In this document: positions 38,819-47,772 of the stretch, one piece after another | How positions within the stretch are numbered: position 1 is the first letter of the stretch | Layout: each line of letters begins with the position of its first letter | Assembly (NCBI GenBank): GCA_041748615.1 | Contig: JBGTCY010000015.1 | Location: 24,486 to 88,485 of the forward strand | DNA length: 64,000 nucleotides | Origin: JBGTCY01 sp041748615 | Lineage (GTDB): Bacteria > Bacteroidota > Bacteroidia > Chitinophagales > CAIOSU01 | Direction of reading: 5' to 3' | Translations under genes and position numbers: made by a program | Notes under the pieces: model-generated | Database searches by the model: none | Seen by the model: only the letters and a program-made list of their open reading frames with translations | What the model was told of the DNA's origin: nothing

Positions 38819-39562
38819 ATGTTAAAAATCGGCATCCCTTCTTCCTTTTTTTATCCCGACCCGCAGCGGGTGGTTTTCGGACATAAAACCCTGTGTTATA
38901 TTGAAAAAGATATGGCTCGGTTTCTCGCGAGAAAAAACGTGATGCCCGTGCTGATTCCCGATTTGGAAGGAGATGACATGAAACGGTTTCTTGATGAAAT
39001 AGACGGATTAGTCTTGCAGGGAGGAACAGATTTAGCGCCTGAAACTTACGGTGAAACTCCCATCGGCAAATGGCTGGGCGATAAATTCAGGGATGATTAT
39101 GAATTGGCAATCCTTGATTATTTCATCAAGCAAAACAAACCCGTTTTGGGGATTTGCCGCGGGCTGCAACTGCTCAACGTCTATTTCGGTGGAACGCTTT
39201 ACCAGGATATTCAAACTCAAAAGCCGGATGCCATTCAGCATCGTGACGCGGAGCGGTATGACCAATTAACGCATTCGATTTCATTTTTTGAAGGAAAACT
39301 TTTCGCTCAATTGCATCAGGCGGATACGGGAACAAAAGTGATTAGCGTGCATCATCAGGCAATCAAAGATTTGGGGAAAGATTTGGAGCCGCTTGCTTAT
39401 TGTTCGGATGATGGCATCATCGAGGCGTTTTGCTGGAAGGGCACGGAGCCGGGAAAAGTGCTGGCGGTGCAGTGGCATCCTGAATTTTCCTACAACTATC
39501 AGGGCAGCGGGTTGATTGATGGAGAAAAGGCTTATGAGGTGTTTTTGGGATTTTGCACTTGA
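38819..39562 (+). CDS. Class-I glutamine-amidotransferase-like hydrolase (gamma-glutamyl-GABA hydrolase family, C26)
   Basis: 247 residues. Nucleophile Cys113 in VLGICRGLQLLNVYFGG, and the triad His/Glu in VQWHPEFSYN near the C-terminus; SVHHQAI is another family signature. PuuD-type enzymes cleave gamma-glutamyl amides, so this one may act in polyamine or GABA breakdown. It starts 20 bp after the SMR gene; the aldehyde dehydrogenase gene follows after ~220 bp, a combination consistent with (but not proof of) amine catabolism. Confidence 0.85.
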   Translation: MLKIGIPSSFFYPDPQRVVFGHKTLCYIEKDMARFLARKNVMPVLIPDLEGDDMKRFLDEIDGLVLQGGTDLAPETYGETPIGKWLGDKFRDDYELAILDYFIKQNKPVLGICRGLQLLNVYFGGTLYQDIQTQKPDAIQHRDAERYDQLTHSISFFEGKLFAQLHQADTGTKVISVHHQAIKDLGKDLEPLAYCSDDGIIEAFCWKGTEPGKVLAVQWHPEFSYNYQGSGLIDGEKAYEVFLGFCT

Positions 39563-39615
39563 AAACTAATTCTACGGGGTGTATAATTATTGCAGGTGTT
39601 ACCATTTTATTCTAT

Positions 39616-39647
39616 TAGGGACAAGGGACGGGTGTCGAGGGACGGCA
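39616..39647. repeat. Dispersed GGGAC-rich 32-bp repeat, copy B
   Basis: Partner of 32121-32152 with three mismatches and the same orientation; upstream sequences also align. It sits in the 219-bp space between the C26 hydrolase and the aldehyde dehydrogenase. Confidence 0.7.
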
Positions 39648-39781
39648 ACAAGGAATTAGCTTAACAATGTTTTCATAAAAGCTGCAATAAAACCCATCTG
39701 CTGTTTTTAGATTGCCATAAAAATCAATATTCATAACTTATTCGTGGTTAGAAATAATTTTAACAACAAAATCAAATTAAA

Positions 39782-41173
39782 ATGCCGACTGAAACATTGA
39801 CTTCCACTTTGAAAATATTCAATCCCGCTACAGGTGAGCTACTGAAGGAAATTCCGGAAACTTCTCAGGAAAATATTCAGAAAAAATTTGAGCAGGCGAA
39901 AACCGCTCAAAAATCATGGGCATCTGTTTCGTTGAAACAACGCATTGAGGCGATAGCGTCATTTGAAAAGTTGCTGGAATCGAATCTTGAGTCATTGTCG
40001 CGCACGCTCACCAGCGAAGTCGGGAAGCCCATCAAGCAATCACGCAATGAAATTGCCGGAGCAAGAAGGCGCATCCGATTTTTTTTAGAACAATCGGAAA
40101 AATGGCTCGCGGATGAAACGGTTTATGAAGAACCCGGACTCACGGAAAAAATTTCATACGAACCCTTAGGCGTTATCGTGAATATCTCCGCGTGGAATTA
40201 TCCCTATTTAGTGGGAGTAAATGTGATTGTTCCGGCTCTCATCGCGGGGAACGCGGTGTTGTATAAACCTTCGGAATTCAGCACCCTGACCGGTATTGAA
40301 ATCGGGCGCTTGTTACATGAAGCAGGTATTCCGAAAGAGGTGTTTCATGTCGTCATTGGCGGAAAAAATGCCGGTGAAATATTGCTTGATTTGCCGTTGA
40401 ACGGATATTTCTTTACCGGCTCCTACAAAACCGGTCAGTACATTTACGAGCGGGTTGCTCCAAAGATGGTACCCTGTCAGTTGGAGTTGGGCGGCAAAGA
40501 CCCGCTGTATGTTCCCGCTGATAACAACGATGTGAAAGCCGTTGCCGCAGCCGCTGCCGATGGCGCGTTTTACAACAACGGACAAAGCTGCTGCGCGGTG
40601 GAAAGAATCTATGTCCATGAAAATATTTATGATGAGTTTGTAAAACATTTTACTGAAGAAGTGAAAAGTTTCAGGGTTGGGAAGCCGGAGGATGAGTCGA
40701 CTTACATTGGCGCATTAACACGCAGTCAACAACTCGACTTTTTGGAAATGCAGGTAAGAGACGCTGTTGAAAAAGGCGCGCAGGTTTTAACCGGAGGAAA
40801 AAAAATCGAAGGTGACGGGAATTATTATGAGCCGACAGTTTTGGTTGACGTAAATCATTCGATGAGTGTGATGATGGAAGAATCATTTGGTCCGCTCATC
40901 GGAATTCAGAAAGTAAAAAATGATGAAGCAGCAATCTCATTGATGCAGGATACCGCATACGGATTGACATCATCCGTGTATTGCGATAAAAAAGAAACCG
41001 CTGACAAAATTCTGCGGCAGATGGATTCTGGAACAGTTTACTGGAATTGCTGCGACCGTGTGAGCGCGAATCTGCCCTGGTCAGGAAGGAAAAACTCCGG
41101 GATTGGCGCGACACTTTCCTATCATGGCATCCGGGCTTTCGTGAAACCGAAGGCATATCATTTAAAAGGATAA
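39782..41173 (+). CDS. NAD(P)-dependent aldehyde dehydrogenase
   Basis: 463 residues, ALDH superfamily. Asn in NISAWNYPY, base Glu235 in LELGGKDP, catalytic Cys270 in FYNNGQSCCAVE, and FGPLIGI. Oxidises an aldehyde to an acid; succinate-semialdehyde- or gamma-aminobutyraldehyde-type substrates are plausible given the preceding C26 hydrolase, but specificity is not resolved. No signal peptide. Confidence 0.92.
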   Translation: MPTETLTSTLKIFNPATGELLKEIPETSQENIQKKFEQAKTAQKSWASVSLKQRIEAIASFEKLLESNLESLSRTLTSEVGKPIKQSRNEIAGARRRIRFFLEQSEKWLADETVYEEPGLTEKISYEPLGVIVNISAWNYPYLVGVNVIVPALIAGNAVLYKPSEFSTLTGIEIGRLLHEAGIPKEVFHVVIGGKNAGEILLDLPLNGYFFTGSYKTGQYIYERVAPKMVPCQLELGGKDPLYVPADNNDVKAVAAAAADGAFYNNGQSCCAVERIYVHENIYDEFVKHFTEEVKSFRVGKPEDESTYIGALTRSQQLDFLEMQVRDAVEKGAQVLTGGKKIEGDGNYYEPTVLVDVNHSMSVMMEESFGPLIGIQKVKNDEAAISLMQDTAYGLTSSVYCDKKETADKILRQMDSGTVYWNCCDRVSANLPWSGRKNSGIGATLSYHGIRAFVKPKAYHLKG

Positions 41174-41192
41174 TTCAATTTTAAAAAAGCTG

Positions 41193-41678
41193 ATGACATC
41201 CAGGGAATATTTCAAAACGCTCAAAACAATCTATAGCGCATTTCTCGCTGGGCAGGTGTTATTCGCGCTCGTGATAGTCTTTTTGGTTTATGAAACAATG
41301 ACCACGTCTTTTGAAGATGAGTTTACGCAAATCTTATTGATGGTTTTTGCAGCTGTTTCGGTGGGTTCGGTGACTACCGGTTTTATTTTATTCAATCAAA
41401 AAATGGAAGCTGCACAAGCAAAAAGCTGGCTGAATGAAAAGCTGGCTGATTTCCGGACAGCGATGCTGATTAAAGTAGCGCTCATGGAAGGTCCCGCGCT
41501 TTTCGCGATTGTGGGATTGTTGATGACAGCGAATGTCTATTTTTTTGCGTTAGCAGCGCTGCTGATTGTTCTGCAATTACCCGGTTTTCCGACAAAGTTT
41601 CATGTCATCGAAAAACTGCGGTTGAGTCATGATGAACGGAAAGTGATTGAAAACCCGGATGGGGTTGTGGGGAAGTGA
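41193..41678 (+). CDS. Small membrane protein of unknown function
   Basis: 161 residues with about four hydrophobic segments (~12-35, ~45-68, ~88-105, ~110-130) and a charged C-terminus. Not recognised. It follows the aldehyde dehydrogenase by 19 bp, so it may be in the same transcript, and is convergent with rng. Confidence 0.6.
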   Translation: MTSREYFKTLKTIYSAFLAGQVLFALVIVFLVYETMTTSFEDEFTQILLMVFAAVSVGSVTTGFILFNQKMEAAQAKSWLNEKLADFRTAMLIKVALMEGPALFAIVGLLMTANVYFFALAALLIVLQLPGFPTKFHVIEKLRLSHDERKVIENPDGVVGK

Positions 41679-41705
41679 AATCAGTTTGTACGTTTATCTA
41701 TTTCG

Positions 41706-43253
41706 CTACACTAATACCTCTTCTCCTGTCTTTTTATCAATAAAATGATATTCGGTGAGATGGTAGTCAGCATTGGGGCGAATATCAATTGATTTTTTAT
41801 ACCGCCACATCCATTTCAGTCGGATAGAAGGAACGCCCTGCCGCAAAAACGCTGTGATAAACGGATGCGCCACAATGTCAACCTGCTTTCCCTTGTCCAT
41901 CAGCGCTTCAAAATCGCGTTGCAGAATATCAGTAACTAAAATGGAGGCTTCGATTTTACCGGAGCCGTTGCAGGCAGGACAAAGTTCCTGCGTGATGATG
42001 CTGACCTGCGGACGCGTTCTTTCGCGGGTGATTTGCATGACGCCAAACTTGCTCAATGGCAACACGGTATGCCGCGCACGGTCGCTTTTCATCAGGTCGC
42101 GGACATGGTTGAAAAGTATTTTGCGATTACCCGGATTCCGCAAGTCAATAAAATCCACCACGATGATGCCTCCCAAATCCCGCAGCCGGAGCTGGCGTAC
42201 GACTTCCTTTGCCGCTTCCATATTCACTTTCAGCGCGGTAGTTTCCTGGTCTTGCTGCTTGCCCATTTTCTGCCCGCTGTTCACGTCAATCACGTGCATC
42301 GCTTCGGTATGTTCAATCACTAAGTATGCGCCTCCGGGAATGGTTACCGTTTTCCCGAACAAAGATTTTATCTGACGCGTGATGCCGTAGTGGTCGAAAA
42401 TCGGTTTCGGACCTTTGTGCAGGCTGACAATGTCTTTCTTTTCGGGTGCGATTTTTTCAATGTATTCATCCAACTCATCTTTTATCAAAGGGTCATTCAC
42501 CACCACGCCATTGAATGAATCATTCAGGAGGTCGCGCAGAATACCGGATGATTTGCGGATTTCATTATGAATTTTAGCAGGTGGTACCGCTCCTTTCAGG
42601 TTTTTGATGAGCATCTCCCATTTCAGCACCAGACCGTTCAGGTCGTCATGCAATTCGGCTGCGCTTTTTCCTTCGGCAACCGTTCGCACCACCACTCCGA
42701 AATTTTTTGGACGGATGCTTTCCATCAACCGTTGCAGCCGTTTTCTTTCATCAGACGATGGAATTTTTTTGGATACTCCGATGGATTCATTCATTGGAAG
42801 CAATACCAAAAATCTGCCGGGCAGCGAAATTTCGCAGGTAAGGCGCGGTCCTTTGGTGCTGATGGGTTCTTTCAGGATTTGCACCAGCACTGAATTTTTC
42901 GATTGCAGCACTTCGTTGACCTTGCCGGTTTTGATGATTTCGGGCTCATACTTCAGCTTGTTCAACGTCAGGTAAGATTCGTCACCGGCAATGGATGCCT
43001 TCACGATTTTACTCAATGTTTTGAACTGCGGACTGAGGTCTGTATAATGCAGGAAAGCGTCTTTCGAGAAGCCTACATCCACGAAGGCGGCATTCAGGCT
43101 TGGCGCGAGTTTGTTGATTTTGCCAAGATAAATATCGCCCACGCTGAACTCATGGTCTCCGTTTTCATGGTGAATTTCCACCAATCCCTTGTCTTCCATC
43201 AATGCGATATCCACCTTTTCGGTTGTAGCATTGATAATTAATTCCCTATTCAA
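41706..43253 (-). CDS. rng: Ribonuclease G/E family endoribonuclease
   Basis: 515 residues: S1-like RNA-binding N-terminal region (~35-130), then the catalytic core with MHVIDVNSGQKMG and GGIIVVDFIDLRN supplying metal-binding Asp residues, and the CPACNGSG zinc-link. It cleaves single-stranded RNA; length fits RNase G rather than RNase E, as there is no long C-terminal scaffold. It is the last gene of an apparent HU-TPR-small basic protein-rng series, with a 162-bp gap before it. Confidence 0.93.
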   Translation of the reverse strand: MNRELIINATTEKVDIALMEDKGLVEIHHENGDHEFSVGDIYLGKINKLAPSLNAAFVDVGFSKDAFLHYTDLSPQFKTLSKIVKASIAGDESYLTLNKLKYEPEIIKTGKVNEVLQSKNSVLVQILKEPISTKGPRLTCEISLPGRFLVLLPMNESIGVSKKIPSSDERKRLQRLMESIRPKNFGVVVRTVAEGKSAAELHDDLNGLVLKWEMLIKNLKGAVPPAKIHNEIRKSSGILRDLLNDSFNGVVVNDPLIKDELDEYIEKIAPEKKDIVSLHKGPKPIFDHYGITRQIKSLFGKTVTIPGGAYLVIEHTEAMHVIDVNSGQKMGKQQDQETTALKVNMEAAKEVVRQLRLRDLGGIIVVDFIDLRNPGNRKILFNHVRDLMKSDRARHTVLPLSKFGVMQITRERTRPQVSIITQELCPACNGSGKIEASILVTDILQRDFEALMDKGKQVDIVAHPFITAFLRQGVPSIRLKWMWRYKKSIDIRPNADYHLTEYHFIDKKTGEEVLV

Positions 43254-43415
43254 GTTGATAGTTTTTTAAGACTCAACACAAGTCTGCCCTGTTATACGCT
43301 AAAGGAACGTCAAAAGCTACGGACATTCCTCTTTCAGCACATAAACTAAGCAACTCACGCCTTGAGTTGAGCCATGTTAATAGGGAGAGACGGGATAATG
43401 AAAATTAACGGAAGC

Positions 43416-43511
43416 CTATCTGAGCTTCTTCTTGTGCCTGTTTTTACGCAACCGCTTTTTTCTTTTGTGGGTTGCCATTTTATGGCGCTTCCTTTTTTTA
43501 CCGCTTGGCAT
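43416..43511 (-). CDS. 31-residue ultra-basic protein, possibly ribosomal
   Basis: ATG at 43511 on the minus strand, stop TAG at 43416-43418. The peptide begins MPSGKKRKRHKMATHKRKK and ends N-R-H-K-K-K-L-R; about two-thirds of residues are Lys, Arg or His, with no acidic residue. This composition is that of small ribosomal proteins such as THX or L36-type proteins, and I recall near-identical short proteins in Bacteroidota; the exact name is not certain. It starts 13 bp after the TPR gene stop and is followed by rng, so it lies in a nucleic-acid-related operon. Confidence 0.75.
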   Translation of the reverse strand: MPSGKKRKRHKMATHKRKKRLRKNRHKKKLR

Positions 43512-43524
43512 AAGCTTTCTGTTT

Positions 43525-44352
43525 TTAAGAATTCTTTAGTTTGTCAATATACTTCCCGATTTCATCTGAAAATTCGGGGCTTTTTACATGTAACTTGCAT
43601 TGCTCTAACATTTCAATGGCTTTGGGAATGTTGCCCAAGCCTTCGTAAGCTTCTGCGAGGTAAAGGTAAGCCTCGACATTCATTGAGTCCGTAAGAAGTA
43701 CTTTTTCCAACCGTTGAACGGCTCTGTCATATTGACCTGATATTATCCCGTATCTCCCTAAAATTAAATTAGCCGTTATATTATCAGGGTCATTATCCGT
43801 TATTTCTCTGAGCAGCATCACGCCTTTCATCACATTACTCGTAGAACCCTCCATGTAGGCGACCGCCATGTTGATTTTGGCATCCGTGTTTTCCGGGTCG
43901 GCTTCCAACACTTTTTCATAACAAACTACGATGTTGCTCAAGATATATTGATTCAGTGACTCATTGCCGGAGGAAAAGGCTGTTTTATACAAATCACCCG
44001 CTGCCTTATCCCACTGCTGATTCAGTGCCGCGATTTCCATGCTGACGAACGCAGCCGGTATTTCCAAATCATTTGCTTCCAGTAATTGCACAATTTCATT
44101 CAAAACTGAAATTTTATCTTCGCCTGATTCCATGTTTTCTCGCAACTCAAAATATTTTGTTTTTTGTTCTTCCGGCAGTTTATCCAATTCCTCCGCCAGA
44201 TACACATCGTAATCGAAATCGCTCTCTATCGCTGAGGCAACAGCCACCTTTTCTGGATTTCTTTTTTCGGGGGACTGAAGGGGTCCGAAAAAATAAATCC
44301 CGGCTATGAGGGCAATACTTCCTAATCCTAATGTGACTTGTCCGGTGGTCAT
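43525..44352 (-). CDS. Membrane-anchored TPR protein
   Basis: 275 residues. One N-terminal hydrophobic helix (LGLGSIALIAGIYFFG) then helical TPR-like repeats, the clearest from ~150 to 260 (DPDNITANLILGRYGIISG, NVEAYLYLAEAYEGLGN). Likely scaffolding role. Its start overlaps the HU stop by four bases, and the ultra-basic peptide follows 13 bp after its stop. Confidence 0.8.
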   Translation of the reverse strand: MTTGQVTLGLGSIALIAGIYFFGPLQSPEKRNPEKVAVASAIESDFDYDVYLAEELDKLPEEQKTKYFELRENMESGEDKISVLNEIVQLLEANDLEIPAAFVSMEIAALNQQWDKAAGDLYKTAFSSGNESLNQYILSNIVVCYEKVLEADPENTDAKINMAVAYMEGSTSNVMKGVMLLREITDNDPDNITANLILGRYGIISGQYDRAVQRLEKVLLTDSMNVEAYLYLAEAYEGLGNIPKAIEMLEQCKLHVKSPEFSDEIGKYIDKLKNS

Positions 44353-44654
44353 TCTGATTCTTTCTTGGGCTTTTTCACGGATTTTTTCACCGCGTTGGAG
44401 AATACTTTCGCGGGCTTAAACACCGGAATATAATGTTCCGGAATTTCAATAGCGACATTCTTTTTAATATTCCTGCCGATTTTTTTCGCCCGCTTTTTCA
44501 CGACAAAACTTCCAAACCCTCTGATGTAAATGTTCTCACCTTCCCTGAGCGCGGTTTTGATTTCTTTAAAAAAAGATTCGAGCACAACCAGCACGTCCAC
44601 TTTGGCAATCCCTGTCTTGTCGGAAATATTATTGATTAGGTCGGCTTTTCTCAT
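44349..44654 (-). CDS. HU-family DNA-binding protein
   Basis: 101 residues, longer than the ~90 of E. coli HU owing to a basic tail (K-K-S-V-K-K-P-K-K). Conserved features: IRGFGSF, R-N-I-K, and a P-x-F-K-P-A-K segment. Dimers bend DNA non-specifically. It leads the operon HU-TPR-ultra-basic peptide-rng, divergent from gcvH. Confidence 0.93.
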   Translation of the reverse strand: MRKADLINNISDKTGIAKVDVLVVLESFFKEIKTALREGENIYIRGFGSFVVKKRAKKIGRNIKKNVAIEIPEHYIPVFKPAKVFSNAVKKSVKKPKKESE

Positions 44655-44811
44655 AGCTTACTTATTAAAAAAAATAATTTTAAATGGTTGGGGCGACAAA
44701 ATTCATAAATTTTTCCCAATAAATGAAGGTCTTTCTGTTTTAAATGCAAAATAAGATGAAAACATTCTACCGTTCCTTTGAAGTTTTAACTTAAAATTTA
44801 AAGCAGTTCGC

Positions 44812-44819
44812 TATTTTTG
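44812..44819 (+). promoter_or_regulatory. Candidate -7 promoter element for gcvH
   Basis: TATTTTTG, a perfect TAnnTTTG match 15 bases before the gcvH ATG. No -33 TTG at standard spacing; the closest TTTG (44777-44780) is too far away. Confidence 0.4.
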
Positions 44820-44834
44820 GCGCAAATTTTAAAC

Positions 44835-45215
44835 ATGAATTTTCCTGAAAATTTAAAATACACCAAAGACCACGAGTGGTTGAAGATTGAAAACGACCAT
44901 GCCCTGATTGGGATTACCGATTTTGCACAGAGAGAGTTAGGTGACATTGTGTATGTCGAAATTGAAACTTTGGATGAAACCCTTGAAAAAGAAACTATTT
45001 TCGGTACCGTTGAGGCGGTGAAAACCGTTTCTGACTTGTTCATGCCGGTATCAGGCACCATCGTAGAAATCAACCCAGAAATCAGCGCTTCCCCCGAGGT
45101 GGTCAATCAAGACCCTTATGGTAAGGGTTGGATGATTAAAGTGAAACTCACCAATCCGGGTGAGATTGATGAGTTGATGGATGCCGAAGCATATAAGGCG
45201 TTGGTTCAGGCTTAG
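44835..45215 (+). CDS. gcvH: Glycine cleavage system H protein
   Basis: 126 residues from the ATG at 44835 (an in-frame TTG at 44817 lies over the promoter box). The lipoyl attachment Lys63 is in [14 protein letters not shown] and the C-terminal GWM-I-K-V-K are family features. The lipoyl arm shuttles the methylamine of glycine between P, T and L proteins. P and T genes are not adjacent. Confidence 0.96.
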   Translation: MNFPENLKYTKDHEWLKIENDHALIGITDFAQRELGDIVYVEIETLDETLEKETIFGTVEAVKTVSDLFMPVSGTIVEINPEISASPEVVNQDPYGKGWMIKVKLTNPGEIDELMDAEAYKALVQA

Positions 45216-45293
45216 ACGATTATAAAACCTCAAATCCGCAATCAAACCATATAAACATCATTTATTTAAGTGAGCAAGTATTGCGCTTTTTTT

Positions 45294-45328
45294 AAGACCT
45301 TATAGGTTTCAAAAACCTATAAGGTCTT
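45294..45328. repeat. 35-bp palindrome, 16-bp perfect arms
   Basis: AAGACCTTATAGGTTT (45294-45309) pairs perfectly with AAACCTATAAGGTCTT (45313-45328) around a 3-nt loop. It is in the 350-bp gap between gcvH and the VanZ-like gene, which otherwise is AT-rich with no gene. It could end gcvH transcription but has no T tract after it on the plus strand, so a dispersed palindrome is equally likely. Confidence 0.8.
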
Positions 45329-45565
45329 TGCGGATTTAAGGTAAAATTAAACTTAGGAACAAATTGTTGTTTTTTAAGCGCCAAGAAACAATTCACAAAA
45401 AAACAAATAATATTAATTCTAAAAATTTAAATAACAAATCAATACAGACTCACGGTTACGTTGGTTTGAAGATTTTTTTTGTTATTGGAATTTATTTGTG
45501 ATTTGTAATTTCAATTTCAGTCAATAGACGAACACCCTGCCTGAACAGCTTTTTAACACCATTTG

Positions 45566-45949
45566 ATGTCTCTGAAAATTATCCTGCCACCTGTTTTGTG
45601 GGCGATGGTCATCTTCCTGCTTACCATGATGCCGGGTAAATATGTTGCCCCTGCGAATATCTGGGACCTGGCGAACTTTGACAAACTCGCGCATGCGGTG
45701 GTTTTTGCCATTTTAGCTTTTTTATCTATCCGTCTTTTTTTGAAACAATTTTGGTCTGATGGATTGCGTTCAAACGCTATTTTATGGACTTTCCTGATTT
45801 GCGCATCTTACGGTTTGTTGCTGGAAACTATGCAGGGGGGATTATTGAAAGACCGGTATTTTGAATGGGATGATGTGGCGGCAAACAGCATTGGTTGTGT
45901 TTTAGGAATAATTATTTATAAATTTGTGGAAAAGTATCAAATCACCTGA
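45566..45949 (+). CDS. VanZ-like membrane protein
   Basis: 127 residues from ATG 45566 (a TTG directly precedes it). Four hydrophobic segments, with the VanZ family pattern D-K-x-A-H-x-x-x-F (FDKLAHAVVFAIL) and ETMQGGLLKDRYFEWDDV before a final helix. Family function is unclear beyond weak teicoplanin resistance in VanZ itself. Three bases separate it from the TonB-like gene. Confidence 0.88.
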   Translation: MSLKIILPPVLWAMVIFLLTMMPGKYVAPANIWDLANFDKLAHAVVFAILAFLSIRLFLKQFWSDGLRSNAILWTFLICASYGLLLETMQGGLLKDRYFEWDDVAANSIGCVLGIIIYKFVEKYQIT

Positions 45950-45952
45950 CTC

Positions 45953-46753
45953 ATGGTTTCTATCTTACTTCTTCTTGCAGCAGTTATCGGAGCGATTGCG
46001 CTGATAGTATTGCTCTTTAAATTTTTATTTGATCGTAATACTTCTGAGCAAATCATCCAGAAATACAAAGGAACTCCTGAGAGCAAATCCGTTTATATCA
46101 AAAAATATCCTGAATCTGACCCCACTCAATTTACCGGTGTATTCATGCGGGTTGGACTGGTGTTCGCCCTTGCGCTCGTGATTTTAGCATTTTCATGGAC
46201 TAAAACAGACAAAACCTCCTCATTGAGCGGTGAATTATTTGTGCCGGATGATTTTGAAGTGGAACCACCTGCCACACAACGTGAAATACAGCCACCACCA
46301 CCCCCGCCTCCACCAGAAATTAAAGTGGTGGAAGATGACGAAATCATTGAAGAAGAGCCTGAAGTATTATTTGAGGAAGTAACGGAGGAATCCGTGATTG
46401 AAACAAAAGTGGAGATGATGGAAGAAGTAGTTCAGGAAGATGAAATTTTCACGATTGTGGAAGATATGCCTGTATTTCCGGGAGGCGAATCCGCTTTGTT
46501 GAAATTTCTCGGCAGCATCCAATATCCCGCGATGGCACGTGAAAATGACATTGAAGGAACAGTATTCATTCGTTTCGTAGTGGATAAAAATGGAAAGGTG
46601 ACAAGTGTGGAAGTTGCCAAAGGAGCCGACAGAATTCTGAATGAAGCGGCTTTGGCACACGTGAAAAAGATGCCTGACTGGGCGCCCGGCAAACAAAGAG
46701 GCAAACCGGTGCGTGTGCAGTATATTGTTCCTATCAGATTCAAACTGAACTAA
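45953..46753 (+). CDS. TonB-family energy transducer
   Basis: 266 residues. Two hydrophobic segments (N-terminal ~2-24 and ~66-82), a Pro/Glu-rich periplasmic linker (QPPPPPPPPEIK then acidic run), and a TonB C-terminal domain (~175-266: FPGGESALLKFL, YPAMARENDIEGTVFIRFVV, W-A-P-G-K-Q-R-G-K-P-V). It would transmit proton-motive force to outer membrane receptors or SusC-like transporters. No exbB/exbD adjacent. A terminator follows. Confidence 0.9.
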   Translation: MVSILLLLAAVIGAIALIVLLFKFLFDRNTSEQIIQKYKGTPESKSVYIKKYPESDPTQFTGVFMRVGLVFALALVILAFSWTKTDKTSSLSGELFVPDDFEVEPPATQREIQPPPPPPPPEIKVVEDDEIIEEEPEVLFEEVTEESVIETKVEMMEEVVQEDEIFTIVEDMPVFPGGESALLKFLGSIQYPAMARENDIEGTVFIRFVVDKNGKVTSVEVAKGADRILNEAALAHVKKMPDWAPGKQRGKPVRVQYIVPIRFKLN

Positions 46754-46774
46754 TTCATAACATCTCATGTAAAG

Positions 46775-46803
46775 AGGCTGTTCACCCCGGACAGCCTTTT
46801 TTA
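46775..46803 (+). terminator. Rho-independent terminator after the TonB-like gene
   Basis: AGGCTGT (46775-46781) and ACAGCCT (46791-46797) form a 7-bp stem followed by a T-rich run; position just after a stop codon fits. Confidence 0.85.
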
Positions 46804-46833
46804 TTTGTCAAATCAAGGACTTCTTTAATTTTA
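46804..46833 (+). promoter_or_regulatory. Promoter candidate for yicC-gmk
   Basis: TTTG (46804-46807), an 18-base spacer and TAATTTTA (46826-46833), one mismatch from TAnnTTTG, just downstream of the terminator and 18 bases before the yicC ATG. Confidence 0.45.
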
Positions 46834-46851
46834 CCCCCTTAAAATCAAATC

Positions 46852-47724
46852 ATGCTACGTTCAATGACTGGCTACGGGAAAAGCAGTGCTGCTATCAACG
46901 GGAAAAATTTCACGGTGGAAATTCGTTCGCTCAACAGCAAATATTTCGACCTGAACTTGAAAGCGCCCCTGATGCTGCGCGAAAAAGAAATCGCTTTGCG
47001 GAATAAACTCTCAGAAAAAATTATGCGGGGGAAAGTGGAAACGCTGATTGAAACGCCTTTCGGAGAACAAAAACAATTTGCCATCAACCGGAATGCCTTC
47101 AAACAATATTTCAGCGAGTTGGAATCTCTGAGAAATGAATTGTCCGTTCCTTCGGGAAATCTTTTTGAAGCCATCCTGAAAATTCCGGATGTACTTGCCG
47201 CCCCCAATGAAAGCTTGGATGAGGAGGGTTTTTTATTGCTGGAAAAAGCGATTGAATCAGCTTTCTCTTTGTTTGATAAATACAGGTTAACTGAAGGGGA
47301 ACAATTAGCCAATGATATTACGATGCGGGTAAAAAATATCAGCGATGCCGTTTCTGAAATCAGCGCATTGGATATCAAAAGAAGGGAGCAGTTAATAACG
47401 CGCCTGACTGAGCGGGTAAAAGAATTGAAAGAATCAACGGATTTAGACCCTTCAAGGTTAGAGCAGGAAATTCTTTTTTACGCGGAGCGGCTTGACATCA
47501 CGGAGGAAATTGTCAGGCTGAACAGCCATTGCAGTTATTTTCACGAAGTGGTGGCTGACAAAGAAATTTCCAAAGGGAAAAAACTCTCTTTCATCTCCCA
47601 GGAAATCGGCAGGGAAATCAATACCATCGGTTCCAAAGCGAATGATGCCGACATGCAGCGATGGGTGATGAGCATGAAAGAAGAATTGGAAAAAATCAAA
47701 GAGCAGTTGAATAATGTTTTGTAA
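46852..47724 (+). CDS. YicC-family endoribonuclease
   Basis: 290 residues. Starts LRSMTGYGKSS, the family hallmark, and includes the C-terminal DUF1732 region with SKANDADMQRWVMSMKEELEKIKEQ. YicC proteins cleave RNA (RNA-degradation or regulation role shown in E. coli). It precedes gmk, the classic neighbour pairing, separated by a 91-bp inverted-repeat element. Confidence 0.93.
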   Translation: MLRSMTGYGKSSAAINGKNFTVEIRSLNSKYFDLNLKAPLMLREKEIALRNKLSEKIMRGKVETLIETPFGEQKQFAINRNAFKQYFSELESLRNELSVPSGNLFEAILKIPDVLAAPNESLDEEGFLLLEKAIESAFSLFDKYRLTEGEQLANDITMRVKNISDAVSEISALDIKRREQLITRLTERVKELKESTDLDPSRLEQEILFYAERLDITEEIVRLNSHCSYFHEVVADKEISKGKKLSFISQEIGREINTIGSKANDADMQRWVMSMKEELEKIKEQLNNVL

Positions 47725-47772
47725 TAGAGTTTAGATGTGAGATTTTAGATGTTAGAGAATAGAATTGATTTT

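Noticed and set aside
43374..43694. Plus-strand 106-codon frame between rng and the TPR gene
   Set aside because: Antisense to the ultra-basic peptide gene and the TPR gene; its sequence is explained by those.
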